Assembly (NCBI GenBank): GCA_013203065.1
Contig: JABMQV010000748.1
Span: forward strand, 1-5,414
Reading direction: 5' to 3'
From: Desulfobacteraceae bacterium
Lineage (GTDB): Bacteria; Desulfobacterota; DSM-4660; Desulfatiglandales; Desulfatiglandaceae
Length of the DNA: 5,414 nucleotides
The translations under genes and the position numbers were made by a program. The stretch's first letter is position 1, and the number at the start of each line of letters is the position of its first letter. Below are positions 1 through 5,414 of this stretch, piece by piece. The notes under the pieces are model-generated. The model did no database searches. It was not told the DNA's origin and worked only from the letters and a program-made list of their open reading frames with translations.

Positions 1-60
1 ACCCCTATTGTGCCGGGGTACACAATAACAGAAGAGCAGGAAAATGTCATTTATCCGTGA
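1..60 (+). CDS. Possible 3' end of an upstream gene (19 codons, partial)
   Basis: Frame 1 is open from the window edge to a TGA at 58-60 and would encode a tail beginning TPIVPGY and ending NVIYP. If real, it overlaps the start of the gspB-like gene by 17 bases, a typical arrangement for translationally coupled genes. GspB genes are often preceded by gspA (an ExeA-type AAA ATPase), so that is the natural guess, but 19 residues are too few to recognise a family. Frame 2 stops at 26-28 and is an alternative end for the same upstream gene. The assignment rests only on an open frame and context. Confidence 0.25.
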   Translation, partial: TPIVPGYTITEEQENVIYP

Positions 61-976
61 TGCCCTCAAACGGGCCGAACGGGAACGACGACTCGAACGG
101 GCACCTGACCTAAACGCCGTCTTTGAAGAGGGTGACGGATCTCAGGCCAGCCGGTGGCAATGGTTGTCCATAGGTGTGGCCTTTTTGGTGGGTGCCGTAG
201 TAGTGGCCTTGTTTCTCTGGCCAAAGGAGCCGCCCCCGGAGGTCATCAGTAAGCATGAAGAACCTGCCATGGAAGTAGCTTCCCTGACCTCAGACCAAAA
301 AAAACCTTTGCCAGACAGGTCAGAGGCTAAGCCTTCTCCGCGCAAAGAAACCGCGCCCCAAAAAGGGGTTGAGGTTCACCGCGAAGTTCGTCTGCCCGAC
401 AAGGCCGCGCCTCAGCCCATAAGGCCCCGGGCCAAGAAGGTAGAAATTGTAAAGCCGGCAAAGGTCACTCCCACGCAAGAATCTGAGGGGCCTCCCGAAA
501 AAAAAGGCCCTCCAGATACCAGCATTGAGCCTGGTGTTTCCGAGAAAATGGTCTCCGGTTCAGGGCCTTCCAAGCCAGCCGCCCCCAAAATCCAAGGCAC
601 CTCTCCACCCCCGGCAGTTGCCCCCAAGGAGACAGCCCCATTGGAGCCGCACAAGCCGGCGCGCGATCGAGCCACGGATATCCCGGAACCCCGGTCAAAA
701 ACCAAGGAAGAACCCGTTAAGGAGCCGGTGGAGGCGGTCCCCTTGCTCCAAGATCTGCCTGACGAGGTCCGCAAAAAGCTGGGGAAACTTGAGATCAACG
801 TCCACGGCTACTCCAAGTATCCTGCCGAAAGTTTTGTCTTCATCAACATGCGTAAATACCGTGTGGGGGACCGGATCGGGAGCGGAAAAGATGGACCAAT
901 ATTGAAAAACATCATCCCCGATGGTGTGATTATTTATTATGGAGAGGGGCAGGCCCGGCTGGTGGTGGGGAGATAG
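44..976 (+). CDS. gspB: GspB-like type II secretion system accessory protein
   Basis: A 310-residue bitopic inner-membrane protein. Residues 1-23 are a charged cytoplasmic stretch of the MSFIRDALKRAERER type common at the N-terminus of deltaproteobacterial GspB proteins. Residues about 40-59 form one hydrophobic helix (LSIGVAFLVGAVVVALFLW), followed by a Pro/Lys/Glu-rich linker (about 60-232) probably spanning the periplasm. Residues about 233-308 match the GspB C-terminal domain, with INVHGYSKYP, FVFINMRKYRVGD and DGVIIYYG. In known systems GspB (ExeB, PulB) works with the GspA ATPase to assemble or place the GspD secretin; that role is inferred here. The ATG at 44 is kept because the family N-terminus begins there; a weak AGGA (38-41) sits very close before it. 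No other gsp gene is visible, although gspA could lie just upstream. The gene converges on EF-G with 19 bases between the stops. Confidence 0.85.
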   Translation: MSFIRDALKRAERERRLERAPDLNAVFEEGDGSQASRWQWLSIGVAFLVGAVVVALFLWPKEPPPEVISKHEEPAMEVASLTSDQKKPLPDRSEAKPSPRKETAPQKGVEVHREVRLPDKAAPQPIRPRAKKVEIVKPAKVTPTQESEGPPEKKGPPDTSIEPGVSEKMVSGSGPSKPAAPKIQGTSPPPAVAPKETAPLEPHKPARDRATDIPEPRSKTKEEPVKEPVEAVPLLQDLPDEVRKKLGKLEINVHGYSKYPAESFVFINMRKYRVGDRIGSGKDGPILKNIIPDGVIIYYGEGQARLVVGR

Positions 977-995
977 AAAATACGGGGAGGTAGAA

Positions 996-3029
996 TCATA
1001 CCCTGTCATAATGGCTGAATTGCATAGTGAAGGTCCCGCGGCCCTGTGATACCGATCTGAGGGCGGTGGAATAACCGAACATCTTGGAGAGGGAGATACT
1101 GGCCGTAAGGACCTGGACCGGGCCCTTGGCAGCGATCTGCTCGATTTTACCCTGCCTGGCGTTTAAGTCGCTGATTACCTCACCTGTAAAGTCTTCCGGA
1201 ACCAGAATTTCGGCCTTCATGATCGGCTCGAGAAGGAGCGGGGCTGCATTCCGGCAGGCATTCCTAAAGGCCATGGTTGAGGCCACCTTGAATGCCATTT
1301 CGTCGGAAAATGTCTCTTTTATCTGTACATCCAAAAGGCATGTTTGGACATCAATCACCGGATAGCCCATAAGGACGCCACCGATCTCCGCCTCCGTGAT
1401 CCCTTGTCTGATTGCGGCCAGGAATTCTTCCGTAAGTTCAGGATTCTTGCATCTATCAACAAAACGATTTCCAGTACCCCTTGGTAGTGGTGAGACCTCC
1501 AGCCTTACACCGGCAAAATGCTGCTGCCCCGCAATTTCCCGCTGGAAGACCTCCTCATGGTCTGCAACACCTGTGACGGTTTCCCTATATACGACCTGCG
1601 GTTTTCCCTGATTCGTTTCCACGGAGAAATCGCGTTTGAGCCGGCCGACGATGATCTCCAGATGTAATTCACCCATACCGGAAATGACGGTTTGCCCTGT
1701 CTCCTCATCGATCTTGAACCTGAACGTGGGATCCTCATCCGTCAGTTTGCCCAGGGCACCCAGCAGTCGGTCATGATCCTGTACCTTTTTTGGCTCTACG
1801 GCGACGGTGATAACGGGTTCGTTAAACTGCATGGGCTCAAGCAGGATGGGGTTGTCTTCAGAGCATAGGGTATCACCGGTGGTAGTCAGCTTGAGCCCCA
1901 TGGCCACAACAATATCCCCTGCCGAGGCCTCATCGATTCGCTCTCTCTTGTTGGAATGCATCTTGAGGAGTCGGGCCAGCTTTTCTTTGCTCTTTTTTGC
2001 CGGATTGTAAACGGGCTCCGATGCCTTGACAGTTCCCGAATAGATCCGAACATATGTCATCTTCCTTCCCTGATCCATCATTACCTTGAAGGCAAGGGCG
2101 GAAAACGGTCCTTTTGCCTCTGGAGGGCGCGACACCTTTTTCCCGGATGAAGGGACGATACCAACAATTGGCGGAATATCTACCGGGGAGGGAAGGTAAT
2201 CAATAATCCCGTTCAACAGGGGCTGTACTCCCTTGTTTCTTAAGGCTGAACCGCAAAAGACCGGTACCAGATCCAAGTTGATGGTGGCTTCTCGTATGGC
2301 CCTATTTAGTTCCTGGATTTCGATTTCTTCTTCTGCGAGATATTTTTCCATTATTGTATCGTCTTTGTCTGCAAGGGTTTCCAGGAGCAGCTCTCTGAAT
2401 TGAGAAACCTGTTCCCCCATTTCTGAAGGAACGGGTATCTCGTCGAATTCGGAACCCAGCGTCTCCTCTTCCCATAAGATGGCCTTCATCTTAATAAGAT
2501 CAATAACCCCTTTGAAATTATCCTCAACCCCCCAAGGGATTTGAAGCACAAGCGGGAGCGCCCCAAGACGCTCCTTAATCATCTCAACAGCCCTGGGAAA
2601 ATCGGCTCCCACTCGATCCATTTTATTTATAAAGGCTATCTTTGGGACCTTATACCTATCTGCCTGGTGCCACACCGTCTCGGATTGGGGTTCAACCCCT
2701 CCCACAGCACAAAAGACCCCTATTGCACCATCCAGCACCCGAAGGGACCGTTCCACTTCGATCGTGAAATCTACATGACCGGGGGTGTCTATTATGTTGA
2801 TGGCATGTCCTTGCCAATCGCAGGAGGTTACTGCGGAGGTAATCGTGATGCCCCTCTCCTTTTCTTCCAACATCCAGTCCATGGTGGCTTCGCCATTATG
2901 GACCTCGCCCATCTTGTGAACGCGACCGGAGTAAAAGAGAATACGTTCTGTCACCGTGGTCTTACCCGCGTCGATATGGGCGATAATTCCGATATTTCGT
3001 GTTCTTGTCAGTCTCTTGGCAGGGGGCAT
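996..3029 (-). CDS. fusA: Elongation factor G, divergent paralogue (spdEFG/EF-G2-like)
   Basis: A 677-residue translational GTPase, complete from ATG to TGA and slightly shorter than the usual 690-700 residues. G1 is AHIDAGKT (17-24), G2 RGIT (59-62), G3 DTPGH (81-85), G4 NKMD (135-138) and G5 GSA (260-262). Domain II follows from about 304, III from about 405, IV about 480-600 and V to the end. Canonical EF-G drives tRNA-mRNA translocation and, with RRF, splits ribosomes. Here the domain IV loop normally reading GGRGQYG is replaced by AGQQHFAG (500-507), and the position of E. coli His583 is Lys571. The [15 protein letters not shown] stretch (106-120) also differs from housekeeping EF-G. No rpsL, rpsG or tuf lies beside it, so it is probably a second EF-G; whether it acts in translocation, recycling or stress is not shown. 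The start is supported by a weak AGGT about 8 bases upstream and by an upstream promoter. Confidence 0.96.
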   Translation of the reverse strand: MPPAKRLTRTRNIGIIAHIDAGKTTVTERILFYSGRVHKMGEVHNGEATMDWMLEEKERGITITSAVTSCDWQGHAINIIDTPGHVDFTIEVERSLRVLDGAIGVFCAVGGVEPQSETVWHQADRYKVPKIAFINKMDRVGADFPRAVEMIKERLGALPLVLQIPWGVEDNFKGVIDLIKMKAILWEEETLGSEFDEIPVPSEMGEQVSQFRELLLETLADKDDTIMEKYLAEEEIEIQELNRAIREATINLDLVPVFCGSALRNKGVQPLLNGIIDYLPSPVDIPPIVGIVPSSGKKVSRPPEAKGPFSALAFKVMMDQGRKMTYVRIYSGTVKASEPVYNPAKKSKEKLARLLKMHSNKRERIDEASAGDIVVAMGLKLTTTGDTLCSEDNPILLEPMQFNEPVITVAVEPKKVQDHDRLLGALGKLTDEDPTFRFKIDEETGQTVISGMGELHLEIIVGRLKRDFSVETNQGKPQVVYRETVTGVADHEEVFQREIAGQQHFAGVRLEVSPLPRGTGNRFVDRCKNPELTEEFLAAIRQGITEAEIGGVLMGYPVIDVQTCLLDVQIKETFSDEMAFKVASTMAFRNACRNAAPLLLEPIMKAEILVPEDFTGEVISDLNARQGKIEQIAAKGPVQVLTASISLSKMFGYSTALRSVSQGRGTFTMQFSHYDRV

Positions 3030-3087
3030 ATTGACTTAACCTATAAAAACCAACCGCAAGGTCCTTGGTGACTCGGGGTTAACAAAC

Positions 3088-3120
3088 AAAAAAATCAGGC
3101 CATGGCCTTTAAGTCGGCCT
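3088..3120 (-). promoter_or_regulatory. GGCC-rich hairpin plus U7 in the EF-G leader (possible weak attenuator)
   Basis: On the minus strand, between the predicted EF-G promoter and its start codon, there are three GGCC boxes (3116-3119, 3104-3107, 3098-3101). The last two form a perfect 12-base palindrome, AGGCCATGGCCT (3097-3108), followed two bases later by seven T (3088-3094). This is the layout of an intrinsic terminator or attenuator. However, the palindrome can form only about four pairs around a CATG loop, or five pairs (AGGCC with GGCCT) around a 14-base loop, so the hairpin is weak. A function is inference only. Confidence 0.25.
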
Positions 3121-3127
3121 CGCTCTA

Positions 3128-3156
3128 TTGATCCGGGCGCAAATTTAAGGTATCTT
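3128..3156 (+). promoter_or_regulatory. Candidate plus-strand promoter for the ATPase remnant
   Basis: TTGATC (3128-3133; four of six to TTGACA) is followed by exactly 17 bases and TATCTT (3151-3156; four of six to TATAAT). It points at the broken ATPase gene that starts at 3265 and is physically interleaved with the EF-G promoter on the opposite strand. It is weaker than that promoter, and similar matches can arise by chance in AT-rich gaps. Confidence 0.35.
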
Positions 3157-3170
3157 GTCCCGGCTGTCAA
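3142..3170 (-). promoter_or_regulatory. Sigma70-type promoter for EF-G
   Basis: Read on the minus strand, TTGACA (3165-3170) is a perfect -35 box. A 17-base spacer separates it from TAAATT (3142-3147), a four-of-six match to the -10 consensus. It lies about 113 bases upstream of the EF-G ATG and faces it, giving a predicted leader of roughly 105 bases. It overlaps a candidate promoter on the other strand. Box quality and spacing are seen directly; activity is inferred. Confidence 0.6.
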
Positions 3171-3264
3171 GCCATAAGGGCCGGATCATTACGTCTGGAC
3201 GTATACGTTCGGTTAGGTCCGCGAGGCAGGCTTTAAAACACTTCAACCATTCAATTCAGGAGAT

Positions 3265-3602
3265 ATGCGTGTGCATCTCAAGAAAGTCACATTTTTTCAA
3301 GAAAGGTATCCAACCCGCAAGCATTATCCGTTTAATCTGGAGGTCTTTTGTCAGACCCAACGGGTTGTGTTCAACTCTCCGGTGACCTTTTTTGTCGGAG
3401 AAAATGGTACCGGCAAATCCACCTTGTTGGAGGCGCTTTCCCGCAAATGCAGGATCCATATATGGAGGAACGCGGAGGGGGCCGTTATGAAAAAAATCCC
3501 TATGAGAGGAAGCTCTGCGATTTTATTGGTGTGGAATGGACCGACGGCGTCGTGCCGGGCTCATTTTTTTCCGGCGAACGGTTCAGCGACTTCGCCCGAT
3601 AA
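3265..3602 (+). pseudogene. Frameshifted, 3'-truncated AAA family ATPase (COG3910-like)
   Basis: The first frame (3265-3465) encodes the N-terminus of an AAA/ABC-like ATPase: a YPFNLEVF stretch, then VTFFVGENGTGKSTLLEAL with Walker A GENGTGKST, ending at H-I-W. The homologous reading then jumps back one base and continues in another frame from about 3465 as EERGGGRYEKNPYERKL and WTDGVVPGSFFSGERFSDFA, stopping at TAA 3600-3602. Losing one G from a GGG after the W codon explains the break exactly. Even when repaired only about 113 residues remain, against roughly 230-260 in the family as I recall it, so the Walker B and signature regions are missing. Beyond 3602 nothing of the family appears. 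An AGGAG (3258-3262) sits only 2 bases before the ATG but 8 before an in-frame GTG (3271), the likelier original start. Such ATPases are poorly characterised; no cellular role is assigned. The first frame alone runs on to 3705, but its sequence after HIW is out-of-frame noise. Confidence 0.82.
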
Positions 3603-4131
3603 GCACCCTGGCGAAAGGAGGACCCTTTTTCAGGATTTCCGCCACAATTTCCGCGGTCCAGCGGGCGGCATCCCGAACGACCGCCTGGCAACCGTCGGGG
3701 TTTGACTTCATGATCTCGTGGAGCGTCTTCCGTTCCTCGTCGTCCTGCAGATTGAACGAACGACCAAACTTGATTTTCTGTATATCCTTGCAGACGATGG
3801 TCCCGTATGCTTCTTCAAATTTTTTGCAGAGCTTGTCCGCGAACTGCATTCCCCGCTGATACTGCGCCGCCATCTCGAGATCGTCTCTGCCAGTGAGAAG
3901 CCCTATCATCAACAACCCGCCCGAAAGCGAGCCGCACGCGTTGCCGCGTCGGGCCACACCGCCAGATAAGGGGGTTGCCGCTCTCAAAAGAGCCGGCTCT
4001 ACCACACCGAAGACCTCCATCAGCGCCGCCAGAGTCGTTTGACTGCATCCAAAAAATTCCATCTCGTAGCGACACGCTATTTGGCCCGCTCTTTCGATTG
4101 CCCCCTGAAATTGACTGTTCCGATCATTCAT
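3583..4131 (-). CDS. C_GCAxxG_C_C family (putative redox) protein
   Basis: A 182-residue soluble protein with no signal peptide or membrane helix. The family is defined by four conserved cysteines including a CGAxxG motif. Here these are C29 (FFGCSQTTL), C66 in CGSLSG (66-71, Ser in place of Ala), C114 (TIVCKD) and C148 (DGCQAVVRDAARW). Extra cysteines are C20 and C102. Family members are thought to be redox-active, sometimes linked to transport genes, but no reaction is established. The ATG is well supported by GGGAGGA (4139-4145), with its core about 8 bases upstream. The gene follows the DUF362 gene in the same direction after 120 bases, so the two may be co-transcribed. Its last residues (about IGRSR) overlap the end of the opposite-strand ATPase remnant by 20 bases, so the natural C-terminus may have been replaced at a rearrangement junction. 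Confidence 0.85.
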   Translation of the reverse strand: MNDRNSQFQGAIERAGQIACRYEMEFFGCSQTTLAALMEVFGVVEPALLRAATPLSGGVARRGNACGSLSGGLLMIGLLTGRDDLEMAAQYQRGMQFADKLCKKFEEAYGTIVCKDIQKIKFGRSFNLQDDEERKTLHEIMKSNPDGCQAVVRDAARWTAEIVAEILKKGPPFARVLIGRSR

Positions 4132-4251
4132 AACATCATCCTCCCTTTAAAAATTGCTGTCTGAACCGCAAGCACTGAATAGCTTCTCGACCAATGGTTA
4201 TTGCTGATCGATTTGAACAAAAAATGCTTCCGTCCGCTGCCTGCCCACCGT
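4132..4251. other. Intergenic spacer between DUF362 and C_GCAxxG_C_C genes
   Basis: A spacer of 120 bases separates two genes on the same strand. Apart from the ribosome binding site of the downstream gene I see no convincing terminator: a short T-run read on the minus strand (about 4219-4224) is not preceded by a stable hairpin. I also find no promoter with two good boxes. Co-transcription is therefore possible but not shown. Confidence 0.5.
4139..4145 (-). promoter_or_regulatory. Strong ribosome binding site of the C_GCAxxG_C_C gene
   Basis: On the minus strand, GGGAGGA lies with its GGAGG core about 8 bases before the ATG at 4131. It is the best Shine-Dalgarno sequence in the window. It fixes this start, because the two ATG triplets that overlap or directly follow it (4137-4139 and 4134-4136) are out of frame. 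Confidence 0.75.
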
Positions 4252-5414
4252 CTAACGCATCCACCCCTTTTCTCTAAGGGGCGGAAAAATCACCCGCTGT
4301 GAATACCAATCAAGGGGCGGACAGCCCGGAACCTTTACCACTTTGGGGACACCTTTGTTGAATCCCCCATGAAAAGCCCTTCGGAGGACATAATCCATTC
4401 CCGCCCTTACCCCACAATTACCCAGGAGCCACACCTCGTCAGCCTCCACATCAGGCCTGATGGCGATGGGTTCTCGCCCAATGATGACTGCATATTTCTT
4501 GGCGGAGTCACAGACAAGCGGTACCGTAGGTATTCTCGGTCTGCACCCCGGGCAGACGCCCCCGGCATAGATATGAACGTTTTTGTGTTGACTGACAAAT
4601 TGGAAGACTGGGGGAAGCAAACTCATTCTCACCTCATCCAGCGCTTCCCCTGCGATGTCTATTTCCGCCAGGTCGATGCTTCCGAGCCCAAGCTTTTCGG
4701 CGACCTGCAGCAGGGCGAGACTTCTTGGATCGACGCCCATCAGATAAGTCCCCACGGTATCCACTGCCACTGCATCGGTACCCGCCATTACAAGTCCCAT
4801 CTCTACGGCCGTCCCGGCGTGGGGACCAAATCCCTCCATAACTTGAACAGCATCCACCACAGTAAGCCCCGGGGGTAGGGCTTTCAGGAGATCGGCCAGC
4901 ACAGAGGCCAGATCAATTTCTCTATGATACTTCTTTCTGTCCTCATACCGGATGCAACCAAAAAGGTTCTTGATACCCACTGTTACAGCGGTCAAAAAAT
5001 GTGTCTTGGCCTTGGGAATATTTACCAGAAGATCGGCCTCAACCAGGGCCCGAGGGAGCCGGATCTCTTTGAAAACATGACCGTCCACCGGCACCCAGAC
5101 CTCGGGTTCCCCGTCCAGGTCGCACATTATCCCGCCGTTTTCCGTTACGGCCTCTTCAAAACCCGAGACGCGGTAGGCATCCCCACAGGAGCCACCCCAG
5201 GCGGGCCGCTCCCCCACAACGACCTTTTCCGCCCCATGCTCATAAAAATATCGTATCATTGCCGCCACCAACCCGGGATCCGTGAGCTCCGCCGGGGCCT
5301 GGTCATAGGGGATAGAGACCACTATGTTGGGCTTTATAAATACGATGCCGTGTGAAGGTTGAAACGCTCCTTTCTCCTCCAGTAGCGAAACCGCTTTGAC
5401 CGCTCCTTCACCAG
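4252..5414 (-). CDS. DUF362 domain protein with C-terminal Fe-S-like cysteine motif (5' partial)
   Basis: The frame is open from the TAG at 4252-4254 to the window edge. A GTG at 5322 is an internal valine, because 30 upstream in-frame codons (GEGAVKAVSLLEEKG, then IVFIKPNIV) match the DUF362 N-terminus, so the true start lies outside. Numbering from that valine, family landmarks are the GAEKVVVGE strand (30-38), IPKAKTHFLTAVTVGIKNLFG (102-122) and TDAVAVDTVGTYLMG (182-196). The C-terminal part has CPGC (257-260), C271, GNCG (C303) and PGCPP (C334). That order resembles the proximal [4Fe-4S] site of NiFe-hydrogenase small subunits and NuoB (CxxC, GxC, PGCPP). Many DUF362 proteins carry ferredoxin domains, but no classical CxxCxxCxxxC ferredoxin motif is seen here. 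No signal peptide or membrane helix is visible in this part. Reaction unknown; a redox role is inferred. It lies upstream of, and possibly in an operon with, the C_GCAxxG_C_C gene. Confidence 0.93.
   Translation of the reverse strand, partial: GEGAVKAVSLLEEKGAFQPSHGIVFIKPNIVVSIPYDQAPAELTDPGLVAAMIRYFYEHGAEKVVVGERPAWGGSCGDAYRVSGFEEAVTENGGIMCDLDGEPEVWVPVDGHVFKEIRLPRALVEADLLVNIPKAKTHFLTAVTVGIKNLFGCIRYEDRKKYHREIDLASVLADLLKALPPGLTVVDAVQVMEGFGPHAGTAVEMGLVMAGTDAVAVDTVGTYLMGVDPRSLALLQVAEKLGLGSIDLAEIDIAGEALDEVRMSLLPPVFQFVSQHKNVHIYAGGVCPGCRPRIPTVPLVCDSAKKYAVIIGREPIAIRPDVEADEVWLLGNCGVRAGMDYVLRRAFHGGFNKGVPKVVKVPGCPPLDWYSQRVIFPPLREKGWMR

Noticed and set aside
480..720. Possible DNA repeat array in the gspB linker
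   Set aside because: The segment is compositionally biased (Pro, Lys, Glu) but I find no repeating unit at the DNA or protein level.
412..798. Minus-strand open frame opposite the gspB linker
   Set aside because: Pro/Lys/Glu-rich codons on the plus strand naturally leave the other strand open. The Gly/Ser-rich translation is a by-product of that bias.
2541..3071. Long plus-strand open frame (176 codons) opposite EF-G
   Set aside because: It lies entirely over the strongly conserved EF-G GTPase domain and upstream leader, has no recognisable domain, and is a shadow frame.
3455..3475. Programmed ribosomal frameshift in the ATPase
   Set aside because: There is no slippery heptamer or evident downstream pseudoknot, and the gene is truncated anyway, so mutation is the simpler explanation.
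3265..3705. Intact 146-residue ATPase gene in a single frame
   Set aside because: Family resemblance stops at H-I-W (3465) and resumes in another frame. The remaining residues in the first frame resemble nothing and run antisense to the C_GCAxxG_C_C gene.
4369..4878. Plus-strand open frame (169 codons) opposite DUF362
   Set aside because: It is antisense to conserved DUF362 coding sequence, with no ribosome binding site or family match.
4252..5322. Complete DUF362 gene starting at GTG 5322
   Set aside because: The upstream 30 in-frame codons to the window edge encode recognisable DUF362 N-terminal sequence (IVFIKPNIV), so 5322 is internal and the gene is cut by the window.

Overview
The window looks like a chromosomal piece from an anaerobic, Gram-negative deltaproteobacterium in the broad sense (Desulfobacterota: sulfate reducers, syntrophs and relatives). 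This is inferred from four things: a GspB-type secretion protein with the N-terminus common in that group, a second-type elongation factor G outside any str operon, a DUF362 protein, and a C_GCAxxG_C_C-type redox protein. No rRNA, tRNA, CRISPR array or complete mobile element is visible.

Layout. Positions 1-976 (+) hold the possible last codons of an upstream gene, then a complete gspB-like gene. Its product is a short cytoplasmic N-terminus, one membrane helix, a long Pro/Lys/Glu-rich linker and a C-terminal GspB domain. It meets a complete elongation factor G gene (996-3029, -) tail to tail across only 19 bases. That EF-G has all the GTPase motifs, but both functional tips of domain IV differ from canonical translocases. 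It therefore looks like a paralogue rather than the housekeeping copy.

The 235-base gap at 3030-3264 carries a good sigma70-type promoter for EF-G. It is interleaved with a weaker opposite-strand promoter that points at the next gene, and the EF-G leader contains a GGCC-rich hairpin followed by seven U. From 3265 (+) lies a broken COG3910-like AAA ATPase. Its Walker A motif is intact, but one G appears to be missing after the H-I-W residues, and the rest of the gene is absent after about 113 codons.

The right part (3583-5414, -) holds two genes in the same direction: a DUF362 protein whose 5' end runs off the window, followed after 120 bases by a C_GCAxxG_C_C-type protein with a strong ribosome binding site. 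The 3' end of the latter runs into the ATPase remnant, so its last few residues are probably read from antisense ATPase DNA. The DUF362 protein has a cysteine pattern at its C-terminus that resembles the proximal [4Fe-4S] site of NiFe-hydrogenase small subunits and NuoB. The two genes could form a small redox-related unit, but no function is established from sequence alone.
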